Below, piece after piece: positions 31,860 through 41,763 of a stretch of 64,000 nucleotides of DNA (position 1 is its first letter; each line of letters opens with the position of its first letter). Made by a program: the position numbers and the translations under genes. Origin of the DNA: Hyposmocoma kahamanoa. Lineage: Eukaryota; Arthropoda; Insecta; Lepidoptera; Cosmopterigidae. The notes beneath the pieces are model-generated. The model saw only the letters and a program-made list of their open reading frames with translations, did no database searches and was not told the origin of the DNA. The stretch is from NCBI RefSeq assembly GCF_003589595.1, contig NW_020654422.1, forward strand, positions 20,748,438-20,812,437. Reading direction: 5' to 3'.

Positions 31860-32115
31860 AAAAATCGACCTCAATAGTTCAGAATTGCGTCTATTTGCCA
31901 TGTTTTATTGAAATCGGTTACCGGAAAGTGCGCGAAACCGGATTCATTGCCTAGTTTGCTACCCTTGGAGGAATATCTTCTTCAAATTTAAATTGGACCA
32001 ATGCTGAGGTACCCTCTTTCGAACAAAAAAAAAGAATCATCAAAATCCAGAGGAATAGCGTAACCTACATACAAAAAACAAATAGAGCCTAATTGAGAAC
32101 CTCTTTTTTGAAGTC
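31860..32115 (+). mobile_element. M5 repeat, near full length
   Basis: Runs from AAAATCGACCTCAATAGTTC to CCTCTTTTTTGAAGTCG. It has GGAAAGTGCGCGAAACCGGA, CAATGCTGAGGTACCCTCTT and ACATACAAAAAACAAAT. The two ends are inverted relative to each other (CGACCTCAA versus TTGAAGTCG). Confidence 0.7.
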
Positions 32116-32164
32116 GTCACTTTAATTACACAATCTTCATAGGAAAATTTTTACTAAAAATACA

Positions 32165-32345
32165 GGTCTTTGTGAAAGATTTCGTTCAAGTTCGGAAGTA
32201 CTGCCGCAATATGTGAGATTACAGGGATAACTTTAAAGATAGCTTATGTCTCGGGGTGAGGGGCGCAGAGGCGGTGCCGTTCGGACCTTTGTGATTTCAG
32301 GCTATCAATGGCACTCCCATCACTTCTTAACAAGAATGTAAAGAA
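32165..32345 (+). mobile_element. S2 repeat, shortened
   Basis: GTCTTTGTGAAAGATTTCGT, GGAAGTACTGCCGCAATATG and TTATGTCTCGGGGTGAGGGG follow S2 order, with internal deletions and a lost 3' end. Confidence 0.6.
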
Positions 32346-32689
32346 TATAAAACCAGAATAACCGCTCACGCGATGCGCTCCTCCTACCGCAAAATGGCGG
32401 CCATTTGGTTTCGCAAATTAAAAAAGCATTCAGTTTAAATACAAGTTTTTATAAATAAAAATTATTATTCTGCATTGCTAAATAAAATCTCAAATAAAAT
32501 GCAGTAATACACCGCAAATCTTGCACTTAAAAAGCACTAATGAAATTTTTGGTGTACTTGAATAAATATGATAATATTCCGTTTGAGTGGTTCTAACGTT
32601 TACCATGAAATTACTCCTTAAAGTATAGTTTATAAACATTTATATTCAGGGTAAACTTAAAAAACGCTACTTACGGTATGTTTTCAATA

Positions 32690-33455
32690 AATAAACACCG
32701 AAATCACCAGTGAGATGTAACATCCCCTTACAGGATGTAGGAGTTTACAAGCTTGACTGTGAGTGTGGTCTCTCTTATATTGGACAAACGAAGCGAAGTA
32801 TTTGTACCCGCGTCAAAGAACATATAGCTGATGTCAAACACCGTCACGTAAACAAGTCTGCAGTCTGCGAGCATGGCATGGATAAACCTACACATTTAAT
32901 GAAGTTTGACAAACCCCAGGTCCTTGTAAAAGTAGTCCGTTATCTACCCAGGATGCTGCGAGAGGCCATTGTAATTAAAAAACATCCTAATTTAAACAGG
33001 GAAGATGGTTTCTCCGTACCACCAGTTTGGGATCCAGTATTTCCTCTGATGAAAAATCCCAAACAGATATAAGACTGCAGTACTAATTAATAATGTTTTA
33101 ATTTATTCGAATTTCTATTATTAATTAATTATAAATTTAACTTAACAAAAAATTCATTCAATAAAATAATTTGTAAAACGTAATGTAGCGTAAATCGGAA
33201 TGTTTCTTTGTAAAATTAAAAATAAGGTATTTAATTAATAACTTTTGTAACTATAGTGAAAAAATAGGGTAGCGTGCATGAATGTTAGATATAACTGTTT
33301 TGATTTGGTTGATGATTGTACCACTTCAATCAACCGTGACCATGGGACCTGTAAAGGGCCCGAAACGTTGCTGCTTTGTTTGAAAAAACAAATATACGCG
33401 ATTTAAATCCGGAAAAATAGTTTCATTTCCTATATGTAACAATCACGAAAACCTA
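32690..33455 (+). mobile_element. Penelope-like element, 3' part
   Basis: Contains the GIY-YIG coding fragment (32710-33072), about 250 bases of AT-rich 3' UTR, and the characteristic tail at 33325-33455 (CCGTGACCATGGGACCTGTA, AGGGCCCGAAACG, TTTGAAAAAACAAATATACG, ATAGTTTCATTTCC). The reverse-transcriptase domain upstream is missing, so this is a 5'-truncated PLE copy. Confidence 0.8.
32710..33072 (+). pseudogene. GIY-YIG endonuclease domain of a PLE
   Basis: The 120-residue frame is the C-terminal GIY-YIG endonuclease of a Penelope-like retroelement, which nicks target DNA for reverse transcription. GVY lies at residues 11-13 and YIG at 23-25. Between them, Cys17 and Cys19 fit the extra cysteines that PLE endonucleases carry there. 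Arg29, Arg34 and the KEH at 36-38 follow as in the family, and Glu85 (in LREAIVIKKH) fits the metal-binding glutamate. The frame has no stop until 33072. It begins a few residues before the domain and lacks the reverse transcriptase, so it is a truncated remnant despite an apparently sound domain. The ATG at 32710 is probably not a native start. Confidence 0.85.
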
Positions 33456-33780
33456 AGAACTCGATAAGAATGTAAAGTTAATCAACGTACACTTGTTAAA
33501 TCGTCAAAAAAAACAAAGTCAACTTTAATTAAGTACAGTTTGTCACTTTAATTAAAAAACCAGTTTCGATACAGAATTAGCGTGCAGTAGTTAATAACTT
33601 TTTGATTATAAATCAACTTCTTGAAAGTCATTAATCAGTTTGATACTCTCAATTAGGATTTGTTTTGACTAGTCTTAATCTAGCACAAATTTGAAATGAA
33701 GTTGTCAATATTTAAACTTTTGTCAAAAAACACACAGTCCCATATCTTTCTACATAAGTTTTGTTTATAGTGACCCTCCA
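33456..33780. other. Nothing recognised
   Basis: No assignment. Confidence 0.5.
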
Positions 33781-34740
33781 TATCAACCTCTTGGGTTCTT
33801 CGGGAAGGGCACTATAACCTGTGCCCTTCAGTCCTAACCCTGGATAAGCCCGTTTGCATGCATTTCATCCGGTTCTCCATAAGGCTATTGTCCTAGGTGA
33901 GCCGCCCCGGGTGCACGTACAGCATCCTCCCTATTTTTCAGATAGGTACCGGAGCTAACTAACGGTTGCCACCGCTGTGTCGTCAATAGTACTGCACTAT
34001 AACTTGTACGCGCACAGGAACCTCATAATTTCAGGCTCTGACCTCAGATCAGCCAGAGTACAGGGTTGTCACAGACCTCTGTCACTTGACTTCATTCGGT
34101 TCTTCAAAAGACTAGTGCCTCGGGTGAGCCGACCTATTGCACGTACAGTACCTTCCCTATTTTCCAGATAGGTACCGGAACTGTAGGCTTGTTCACTTCC
34201 CGTCGCGCTCCGCACGACTAACGGTTGCCACCGCTGAGCCGCCGACTCTAGGCCGACTATCAAATCTCCTCATTGGTGGCGGAGCTGTAAGGCACGCTCA
34301 CTTTCCGACGCCGAATATTACGCGGCCGGAGGGACCGGAAGATGTCTAGCTCATCCTCTACTAGCTCTCCGGGCTAGTGCCGGAGATGCCAAGTGGCAAT
34401 GTTCTGCGACAATGTCTGGACATAGCCACCGACTTAAAGGGTAACTCACGTGTCCCGCGCGTCTCCTCGCCTCAGGCCCTTAACTAGACCGCTACTAAGA
34501 CGCGCTAGCGGCGCGAGAGACGAACGCCCCGGCCACACACCACCGGGGCAAACGAACGTGTTCGTCCCTGCAGCTAACTACAAACCCCGGCGAATCCATA
34601 CACAAGTCCAGGCCCGCCAGAGACCCCGTGAAGACGTATAACTGGCGGAGGGCTTGGCCCATACACCCGCCTTACCCTGGAATTGCCATCGAGCGCGTAG
34701 TCTCTCCGAAAAACCTTATCTCTTGGATCGGTAGATAGAG
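33781..34740. repeat. GC-rich region with imperfect tandem units
   Basis: Clearly richer in GC than its surroundings. The block from CATCCGGTTCTCC (33866) through CAGATAGGTACCGGAGCT to AACGGTTGCCACCGCT (33961) recurs at 34094-34236, where about 35 extra bases follow the GGTACCGGAACT word. A third partial unit (GGAGCTGTAAGGCACGCTCA) lies near 34281. The frames at 33977-34641 show no protein family. It may be the untranslated end of a LINE; the identity is unknown. Confidence 0.6.
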
Positions 34741-34789
34741 ACAACACTAATTCTAATCAATTGAAAGTAGAAACTGCTAGATTTGTTTA

Positions 34790-35345
34790 TTTTAGTACTT
34801 TCACAGTTTAATGATCATACGGAATTTTACTTTGAGGTAATGCCGCCGATAGTAATCTTTTTAAAATAAATTTTTTTTTTTAAATTTTTGTCCTGCAAAA
34901 ACGTGCGATTAGGGCTACATACAATCAAGGCCCCAGAGTGTCTTTGAGAGACAAGTTTATAGAGATTAACTTTCTTACAGTAGCGTCACAGTACATTTAT
35001 GAAAATTTTATTTATGTTTAGAAAAATAACATTTTTTATGAATAGTAATAAACATAACATTGATACGATGAATAAGAATAAACTAGCTTTTCTTGACAAT
35101 CGTCTTTTCAAAGTCACAAATTTATTTAAATAGCAAAGACTACGCTTCTATATAAGAATCGAGTTGGTATTCAAAATTTGTCATTCGAGAGGTTTCTAAC
35201 TAAAGTAAAACACAGAATTTTACACAAAAAGGTTATTTACAGCTTCGCGAAAGTACTTGAATAACAAAAATCTGTGGTTGTGACCCGTTTACCTCTTGAC
35301 GGTTGACTCCATCCATGATAATTATATGAAATAAATATAGTAAAT
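34790..35345 (+). mobile_element. LINE LA C-terminus
   Basis: The plus strand keeps RAIRATYNQGPRVSLRDKFI, EINFLTVASQYIYENFIYV, then stop-broken NKLAFLD-like and NRVGIQNLSFERFLTKVK-like segments. It lines up with 22892-23300 (minus). Many stops; the tail near 35310 (ATATGAAATAAATATAGTAA) matches 5390 in reverse. Confidence 0.65.
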
Positions 35346-35394
35346 GATACTTGTCTACAATCAATTTCTATGTAATCAGCTTACTTGAGACACA

Positions 35395-35590
35395 TAGATG
35401 CTTTTGGATATAACGTCTGGATAAGTCCCGGGTTAGATTCTTGGTAGGACCCATTTGGGGACTAGACTTTTCTAAACTGATTTCGCTCGGTTTGTTCTGG
35501 GCAGTCTTTCGGAAAGGGTTCTGGGTAGCCCTATTTTGAGACCAGGTAATTGGTTTTGCCGTCTGGCACATTATTATTATTACTTTATGC
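35395..35590 (+). mobile_element. S3 SINE
   Basis: AAGTCCCGGGTTAGATTCTT holds the degenerate B box. GACTAGACTTTTCTAAACTG, CTATTTTGAGACCAGGTAAT and TCTGGCACATTATTATTATT follow in S3 order. Confidence 0.7.
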
Positions 35591-36109
35591 AATGTGTTAT
35601 ATGAATATTGAGGGTTTCTTCAATTTATGTAATTACAATTGTATGAGATTGGAACGATTCAATAGATATAAAATAATTTATTCGAAGAAAAACTTCAACA
35701 AGAAACACGTATAAAATTTCAGAACAAAGCGCTATAGTAATAACAGTTGGAGCACATGCAATAAGGTTATAGCCATCAGAACTGGCAGCTGGGTTGAACT
35801 TTGAACTGCAAGACGTTTGATAGAAAGCAAACATGCTCCTTTGACGGAGTCTGGCAGTGTTTGGAAGCTTATCGAGTGGTTAGCGTTATTAAACGGATAT
35901 TGATGTCCAGAATCCTTTGAAGGTTTTTCTAAATATATCGACGTCTGTCTTCAATAACTAAGGAAACGAGAACAATATTACGGTTGCTACAATTAACGGA
36001 AGCCTTAACGAAAATTACGACAAATCCTCTGTAACATATCCACGACGCAATTTGTAATTTTTACGAGATTAAAGATATGTCTGCTCTTAAAGCTGTCATC
36101 TGCCGCCGT
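35591..36109. other. Nothing recognised
   Basis: No assignment. Confidence 0.5.
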
Positions 36110-36230
36110 CCAGTCAACCCGTGACCACGGAGCGTGCAACCGTTCCGAAATATCGGGAAAATAAAAAGAAGTCATACCGTCGTGAGAAACCTGATACTAG
36201 TGATAATCATTTAGTGAACCACGAAAGTCT
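36110..36230 (+). mobile_element. Penelope-like 3' tail, variant
   Basis: GTCAACCCGTGACCACGGAG, CGTTCCGAAATATCGGG and AACCACGAAAGTCTTAAAAT follow the PLE tail order (GTGACC-x-GG, then CCGAAA-x-TCGG) but differ from the 33340 type. The same variant is at 11440. Confidence 0.5.
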
Positions 36231-37753
36231 TAAAATTCCTACATTATTTCACATATTATATTGACTAGGTTAAAATTATGATTATTTTATGAAAATATAA
36301 AACTGGTACTGGTTATTTACATATTTTAATTGTAACATTTATTACTATTGTAATTTGTAACGATTCTTGTAATGCAATAGATTATACTGCTATATAATGA
36401 TGCAAAGTTTACAAGATACCATAATCGATCGGCAGTGGTACTGCATTTTGACTGACGAACTGGCTGTCCAACCCGCATCAATCATTTACAACAACACTGT
36501 TGTCGAGATGCAAACGTGATGCTGTAACTTCGTACAAACGTATGGCAATCGTGAGGTTTTTAAAAAGATACGACTCTCCGTAACTCTAGTTGTACATAAT
36601 ATTTTTTACTTGAATCACGTGTGGCAATTTGTGCTACTCGTGACTAGTGTTCCAGTGACCCCCATTAGGCTCGCACCTTTCGAAGAGATCCATGCCTAAG
36701 ACGTGAGTGGATTATACCTTACTGACATCATTTTCTAGCTCACATCATAAAAAGAAATTTTACAGCGGTATGTAAGCGTAAGTACAAATTCTTGATCTCC
36801 TAAGACCCAGTAAACTACAATGGGAAAGAGCTAAACGTTTGATGTACGTTAAAATGTGCTAAATGTCAATTTATTAGATTTCAGGTTCAAGTAAGATTGC
36901 CCTCAGTTTTATATGAAAATAATAACGAAATACGAGTGTAGGTTTATTACACACATATTATATGCTCTCTGTGATGTGTTCAGGAACCGCATGTTACGAC
37001 TGGCGAAATGGCAGCAAATAAAAACTTTTCTCACGCATGTCACACAAGCGTAGTTTTTACTTTTAATTCATAGACAAACTAGAATCGGTCCCAACTATCA
37101 TATCGTTCGATATCAAGTAACGTGTGAAATTGTCAAAATTGTTTGCTATTGACATCTCATTTCGAATAAAACTCCATCTCGACTGATATTAGAATTGAGG
37201 TCAAATAAAATTGTTTTGTTTTTCAGAGATGTTCGAAATTTGAATGTAATAAAATATCGGATTGGATGTTATTATGAAGCGATAATAACATTTTCACAGC
37301 TAAAGAAATTTGTTAACAAAACAGTTTACCTTTACGCTGGTCGTAATTTGCGGTTTTTGAACACATCATAAAGGGTTTATGATATGTGTGTAGACAAACA
37401 TATTTTTCTTAAACATGTTTGGAAATGTTTGCATTACTTTCAAAAAACGAACATGGAAACTTTATCATTCCCGCTACTCAAAATTTTTAAATCTATCTCC
37501 TAACAAATTGACTAACAACTAACTGTGTAAACAGTCTAAAGAAAAAACACACACAGTCAACTTCTCAGTGTTCAGTTCGTAATTGCAAGAATTAAAAATA
37601 TCTACGTGTAGCGGTTACTTTTTAAAAACACGAAAAAGGCGGTAAAATAATGTGCTTTGGTATTATTTTCTATTTTGTCGTCTTTTTTGAATTTTCGTCG
37701 CGAAAATGACTGCTAATGAGAAGAGCAAAAACGAAAATACATTAACAGAATGT
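36231..37753. other. Nothing recognised
   Basis: The longest stretch with no assigned repeat in this half (1.5 kb). No coding frame with family features. Confidence 0.5.
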
Positions 37754-37761
37754 GCTCCAAA
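37754..37761. repeat. Target duplication of M1 copy 2 (left)
   Basis: GCTCCAAA, repeated exactly at 37990-37997. Confidence 0.85.
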
Positions 37762-37989
37762 CATTGACTTACAATTATATGGACGTCGGATCCGCGCTAA
37801 AAAGTGTCCGCACTTGTAAGGCGCTAAAATCGTATACAGAGCGCCAAACTCCGCTTTAGTCTTCATTTGTTCTACTGACAGCGCGATACTGCGATGACAT
37901 TACAATTTAAATTTCGAATAGGTTGACTTGGGACATTTTTTTCGTGGTTTTTGTATTAGACCCGTCGTCCATTTATTTGTAAGTCAATG
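37762..37989 (-). mobile_element. M1 palindromic DNA element, copy 2
   Basis: A 228-bp reverse copy of the element at 20723-21012. The left end is CATTGACTTACAATTATATG and the right end CCATTTATTTGTAAGTCAATG. The interior shares AAAAAGTGTCCG, AAATCGTATACAGAGCG and GGTTGACTTGGGACA with copy 1. Flanked by GCTCCAAA on both sides. Confidence 0.85.
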
Positions 37990-37997
37990 GCTCCAAA
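37990..37997. repeat. Target duplication of M1 copy 2 (right)
   Basis: GCTCCAAA, identical to 37754-37761. Confidence 0.85.
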
Positions 37998-38174
37998 TGT
38001 CAAATATTACTTTTAATATTAATTAATATTTTTCTTTTACTTTTTCTATCTTCCTCTCTTTGGTGTTGTATTATTTCCTCACATTATTTAAGAAAAGCAC
38101 TATGTATGCCTCGGCGATAACGGGGATTGTTGAACTCGTATTAATACAAGGTGTAATAGATTCAAGCGTTACTT

Positions 38175-38278
38175 TAATTATCCCACCCTCTCTCCGCATA
38201 AAATTAATAAAATAAATAACACAAGCGCAACTATAGTCACAAACCATAACCAATAATATACCCGACACCTTAGAATAA
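38175..38278 (-). mobile_element. PLE-like tail, part 1 (interrupted)
   Basis: TAATTATCCCACCCTCTCTC to ATACCCGACAC. It is nearly identical to 62926-63018 and continues at 38646. The P-like element lies between the two halves. Confidence 0.75.
38271..38278. repeat. Target duplication of P-like copy 1 (left)
   Basis: CCCGACAC, matched by 38638-38645. Present only once in the related empty site at 63011-63018. Confidence 0.9.
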
Positions 38279-38637
38279 TAACGCATAGAAACCCAGTTCG
38301 CACACGCTAAGTGAGGCAAATTGAAGCGCGCCCAATGGGCCTACATGAGCGGGCGAGCCTTCAGTGCTCAAGGTCAACTTGCACCGCGAACAGCTCAAGA
38401 ATTGTAGCTAAAAATGACGAAATGTGCGGTAAATGAGTGTAAAAATACGTCAGACAAACATAAAATAGATACTAACATCACATTCCACAATGAAGTAACG
38501 CGTTTCAACTTGTATTTTTATATAAATATTCACTAAAACCGAAAATTAACCTACTACTAAAACTGAATTTAATTTTTGCCTCACTTGTGACAGTTCGTTT
38601 AATATGAAACTGTCATTCTATGCGTTATTATTCTAAG
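38279..38637 (+). mobile_element. P-like transposon, non-autonomous, copy 1
   Basis: A 359-bp element. It starts CTTAGAATAATAACGCATAG and ends with the inverse, CTATGCGTTATTATTCTAAG. It makes an 8-bp duplication. An 11-base subterminal inverted repeat, AGTGAGGCAAA at 38320-38330 and its inverse at 38575-38585, lies inside the ends. Drosophila P elements also have 8-bp duplications, subterminal 11-bp inverted repeats and an N-terminal THAP zinc finger. Here the start of a THAP-like ORF is kept at 38414 and the rest of the transposase is deleted. I infer the P superfamily from these three traits; the terminal bases themselves differ from Drosophila P. Confidence 0.85.
38414..38536 (+). pseudogene. 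THAP-domain start of a P-like transposase
   Basis: A 40-residue frame beginning MTKCAVNECKNTSDKHKIDT and going on NITFHNEVTRF before it runs into unrelated sequence and stops. Cys4 and Cys9 with the later FH match the start of THAP zinc fingers (Met-x-x-Cys, Cys after four residues, then an F-H pair before the first helix). The second zinc-ligand pair (Cys-x2-His) is gone. The fold needs both pairs, so the product would not be functional. In copy 2 codon 8 (GAG here) is TAG. Confidence 0.75.
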
Positions 38638-38645
38638 CCCGACAC
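38638..38645. repeat. Target duplication of P-like copy 1 (right)
   Basis: CCCGACAC, identical to 38271-38278. Confidence 0.9.
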
Positions 38646-38712
38646 GTGTTTCGCTTCTCCACGAGGCATCCTCAGGGACTGTTGATTGCTCGATGCTCGG
38701 CCGAAGAGTCAC
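38646..38712 (-). mobile_element. PLE-like tail, part 2 (interrupted)
   Basis: GTGTTTCGCTTCTCCACGAG to GGCCGAAGAGTCACTC continues the tail after the insertion. On the minus strand it carries a hammerhead-like core: CTGAGGA (38669-38675), a stem with GTGGA loop, GAAA (38649-38652), and GTC (38641-38643). Confidence 0.65.
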
Positions 38713-39732
38713 TCTTCACTCACTCTTAACTGCATGAAAAAATATTCAACAGAAGCGCAGGTATTTTGCACGATTTAACTTTCACTGGGTTCACGGAGTA
38801 GCAAATAAATTTACTTCAATTTTTATTAATACAAGGTCTCGCAGGCGGTTGGCCTTGTAATACCTACTCGTCCAGCAATCCCTTACTTCCCGGCCTCTTC
38901 AATTGAATGCCATAATTTCATTATAATGTACAGTAGTCGTTTACATGATCCTAGGAATAATATTATTGTTCTCTTGACTTATAATCTACATTTTTATTAC
39001 ATGTACATGGGGCCCTAGGAGATTAAGGCATTACAGCCGCATCGCGCTTCAGAATAACCCAAAGTGCAACTTAAACCCGACCTTGTTGAGTGATAACTCG
39101 TCCAGGTAAGTATGTCATTATGAGAGTGGCCACCGGTAACAGCAGAGGACGTTTCAATCCTGCGGTAATTAACTCAGTTAAGCCGATATGGCTTGACAAT
39201 GGCGCGGGAATCGCGAAACGGGAGAATGGATAGGGCATATGTGATGACAGTTTTGATAATCATGTCATTGGTGTACCATGTATGTGCGACAGTGTTAAGT
39301 AAGTCATATTAAAGCCATCTGTTCAACTTTTGGAATATAACAATAGAGAATCGCACAACTTTCTCGAAAAGTATTGGATATTAACCACAATCAAAGATGA
39401 GCAAGCACGGTTTTAACCATAATAACCGTAAGGTATAACGATGTCCAAAATCGAGGACAAAACTATTTACTTCATATATATTTGTTGTCAATCGAGTTTC
39501 ATTCAAATTTAATGATATTATTACAAAATGTTTATCGCCTTCTGATCTAGACGATTCATTGAAAAATCGATAGATTGAATCGATTTTCGTAAATCGAATT
39601 GTAATGCCAAATCTTTAGCAATAAGTATCCGCAGGATTGCAAAGTAGGTACTATGAGGACTTGCCTCTTATTCATCTAAAAAAATTTTTTTTTTAATCGG
39701 AATTTGTAGTAAATATGGATTTTTATTTATAA
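38713..39732. other. Nothing recognised
   Basis: 1 kb without an assigned family. 39000-39240 is somewhat GC-richer. CAGGTAAGT at 39103-39111 has the form of a 5' splice site but no exon can be read before it. Confidence 0.4.
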
Positions 39733-39993
39733 CATCAAGTGACGGGACACAGACACCGACATACAGTGCCACTCAGAGCTTTAAATTGCAAAGATCTGAA
39801 GGGCACTACCACTGCGTCCAACACCCTGAGACATAAGTTGACAAGTCCCATGCGCCTGTAATTTCACCAGCACCCTTACCCTTCAAAACCGGAACGCAGT
39901 AATGCTCACATTACTGCTTGGCGGCAGAAATAGGTAAGGTGGCAATACTTCCCTGGACGAACTCTTTCACAAGGAGGTCTACTGCTACTAAAT
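39733..39993 (-). mobile_element. S2 dispersed repeat
   Basis: Reverse copy from AACATCAAGTGACGGGACAC to AGGAGGTCTACTGCTACT. A short deletion removes the CTGGTGGTAAGCGACACG block. The middle (CCCTTACCCTTCAAAACCGG) is close to what looks like the family consensus. Confidence 0.8.
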
Positions 39994-40604
39994 TATAGAA
40001 TTATATACCAAATTACTTATTCACAGTTTCACTCCACGATTTTGGGCAGAAATGGATTAAAAACCGGCGATTTGGGAAACAACCCGGCTAAAATCCGGGA
40101 GGATTGGTTGGGTTTAAACCCACTGCCCATCTCTGACAATAATAGATACATACAGCAAAGAAAATGTTATTTTATCTAAATAAAGCTTTTCAAGTCCTTA
40201 AAACTGGGTTTAAATGGAACTAGTTGCCAATAAAGAAAGCATGACGTCATATGTTGGTAAACACTAGATATTGGACACTTGCTACTTGTGAGAATTTTAC
40301 ATTTGATTGACTGCTGTTCTGAAATTTCAACCGTTTTAGTTAAAGAGTGATTCAACGAAAAAAACACAATGTAACACACGAACTGTCCGTACGATGACAC
40401 TTCTTAGTTTCTCTGCCTGTGACCATTGACGTCACGAGGTGTGTTTAGTGTTTGCTGACGGGTTAAAAGTATAACTTTCAGATTTAATTTAATGATTAAA
40501 AAACATTAACCATTGTTATTTCACACAAACATTTTTATTATCCGATCGCCTATTTTATCGAGTTAGTTCCTAAAGTTACCTTGAAAGTCATAAGGTTAAA
40601 TTAT
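39994..40604. other. Nothing recognised
   Basis: No assignment. Confidence 0.5.
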
Positions 40605-40760
40605 TAAACATCTTCTAGTAAACCGTGCCAGATACAATGCGAACTAAGCCACGAAACGAACTAGCGGATTTTACGAATTTTCGTGCGCTATTATTGCATA
40701 TAGTTGTCTTTAGTTTTTAACGACTTTTCATCCTAGACTTTTTATCTATGACAAATCTAT
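40605..40760 (-). mobile_element. S4 SINE, 5' part
   Basis: Reverse copy. AACCGTGCCAGATACAATGC followed by GAACTAAGCCACGAAACGAA is the reverse of the S4 tRNA-like part up to the A box. CGAATTTTCGTGCGC, TTTAACGACTTTTCATCCTA and TTTATCTATGAC match the S4 upstream part at 30020-30090. The B box half is missing. Confidence 0.65.
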
Positions 40761-41527
40761 TTCTGCACTCATAAGGTTTATTAAGTTCTGCTTTAAATTT
40801 TCTGGTGGTAGGATTATATGTGCAAAAGGTGCCTGAGCATATTTTTTTATCGCAAAATATCATTGGTATTTAACTGATTCAAACGATGGTTTACCTGAAA
40901 TTGCCACCCGCACGCTTGAGAATTTAATGACGGTTACTAGTGACACGGTTAGCGTGGCTAATTTCTGGGTTGCAAAAATATAGCGGATATCATCGAAGTT
41001 AAGACTGCTGTCTTTCCTATTGAAGGATAGGGAAGCCAGTGCTGTTTCCAGTATAAGATGATCGCGGCTTTAGCATAGAAAAACTTGCTAAAGACAGATA
41101 CGGGCATAGATTTGACTGCTTATTCGGTCAAACAAATTTCAATCCAATTTGTTACTTTACTGGTTTTCGGTATAGACTCGACAAGAAAAAGAAGTATTGA
41201 TTTTGGTTCACTTTCAAGCAAGTTGATTGATAATAGACATATCTTATATATTCATCTCAATTATAACGTTGGGACTTTCCAGGGCATATCCTAGAATGCA
41301 TTGCCTGCGTGGGTACATATTAACGCTGCGTAGCGGAACAACGGCAGTCCAGTAATTAGGAGTAAATTAAATGATATTGCGTTGTAGGCCAAAATGGCCG
41401 CTGCCTGTTTAACATAGAAGCTTGGTTGTTTGTAGGGCTTTAGGTTTCAGGCAGTTGCCGTGAATAGCTTACGAATAACATCCCTCTATTTTGTTAGCAG
41501 TATCTTTTTCTTTTTTATCATAATAAA
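40761..41527. other. Nothing recognised
   Basis: No assignment. Confidence 0.5.
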
Positions 41528-41695
41528 GGTGCGCATTTGACTTCCATCTCACCTGATGGAAAGCGACGATGAAGTCGACGATGGAGCATGCAAACCTAAG
41601 TAATACTTATTTACTCTCGCCTTGAAAAGGCCCAAGTTACACCGTTCAGGGACCAAGTCTGCAGGAAGGGAATTCCACTCCATTGCCGTTCGCCA
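41528..41695 (-). mobile_element. LINE LC C-terminus, uninterrupted
   Basis: On the minus strand an unbroken frame reads RTAMEWNSLPADLVPERCNL, GLFKARVNKYYLGLHAPSST, SSSLSIR, then a stop. This is the last ~47 residues of a CR1/Jockey-type reverse transcriptase. It is the cleanest of the four LC ends (others at 16590, 19525, 50810). Severely 5'-truncated. Confidence 0.75.
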
Positions 41696-41697
41696 TA

Positions 41698-41742
41698 TAA
41701 TGTTATAGTATGTAATGTTATAGTATATAATGTTATAATATG
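41698..41742. repeat. 15-bp tandem repeat, three units
   Basis: TAATGTTATAGTATG, TAATGTTATAGTATA and TAATGTTATAATATG, three units in a row differing at two or three positions. Confidence 0.8.
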
Positions 41743-41763
41743 TTGAGTGTGTGCGTTATTATA
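41743..41763 (+). mobile_element. S1 3' end scrap
   Basis: TTGAGTGTGTGCGTTATTAT is the last segment of S1 (compare 30400-30420). It joins the LINE end through the tandem repeat. Confidence 0.5.

Noticed and set aside
34069..34641. Open frames in the GC-rich region
   Set aside because: GC-rich DNA has few stop codons; the frames on both strands show no family and follow the repeat units.
39103..39111. CAGGTAAGT as a 5' splice site
   Set aside because: A perfect-looking 9-mer alone is not evidence; no exon with a readable frame precedes it.
41698..41742. CRISPR-like array
   Set aside because: Three 15-bp units without spacers are a simple tandem repeat, and the window is eukaryotic. No CRISPR array was seen anywhere.
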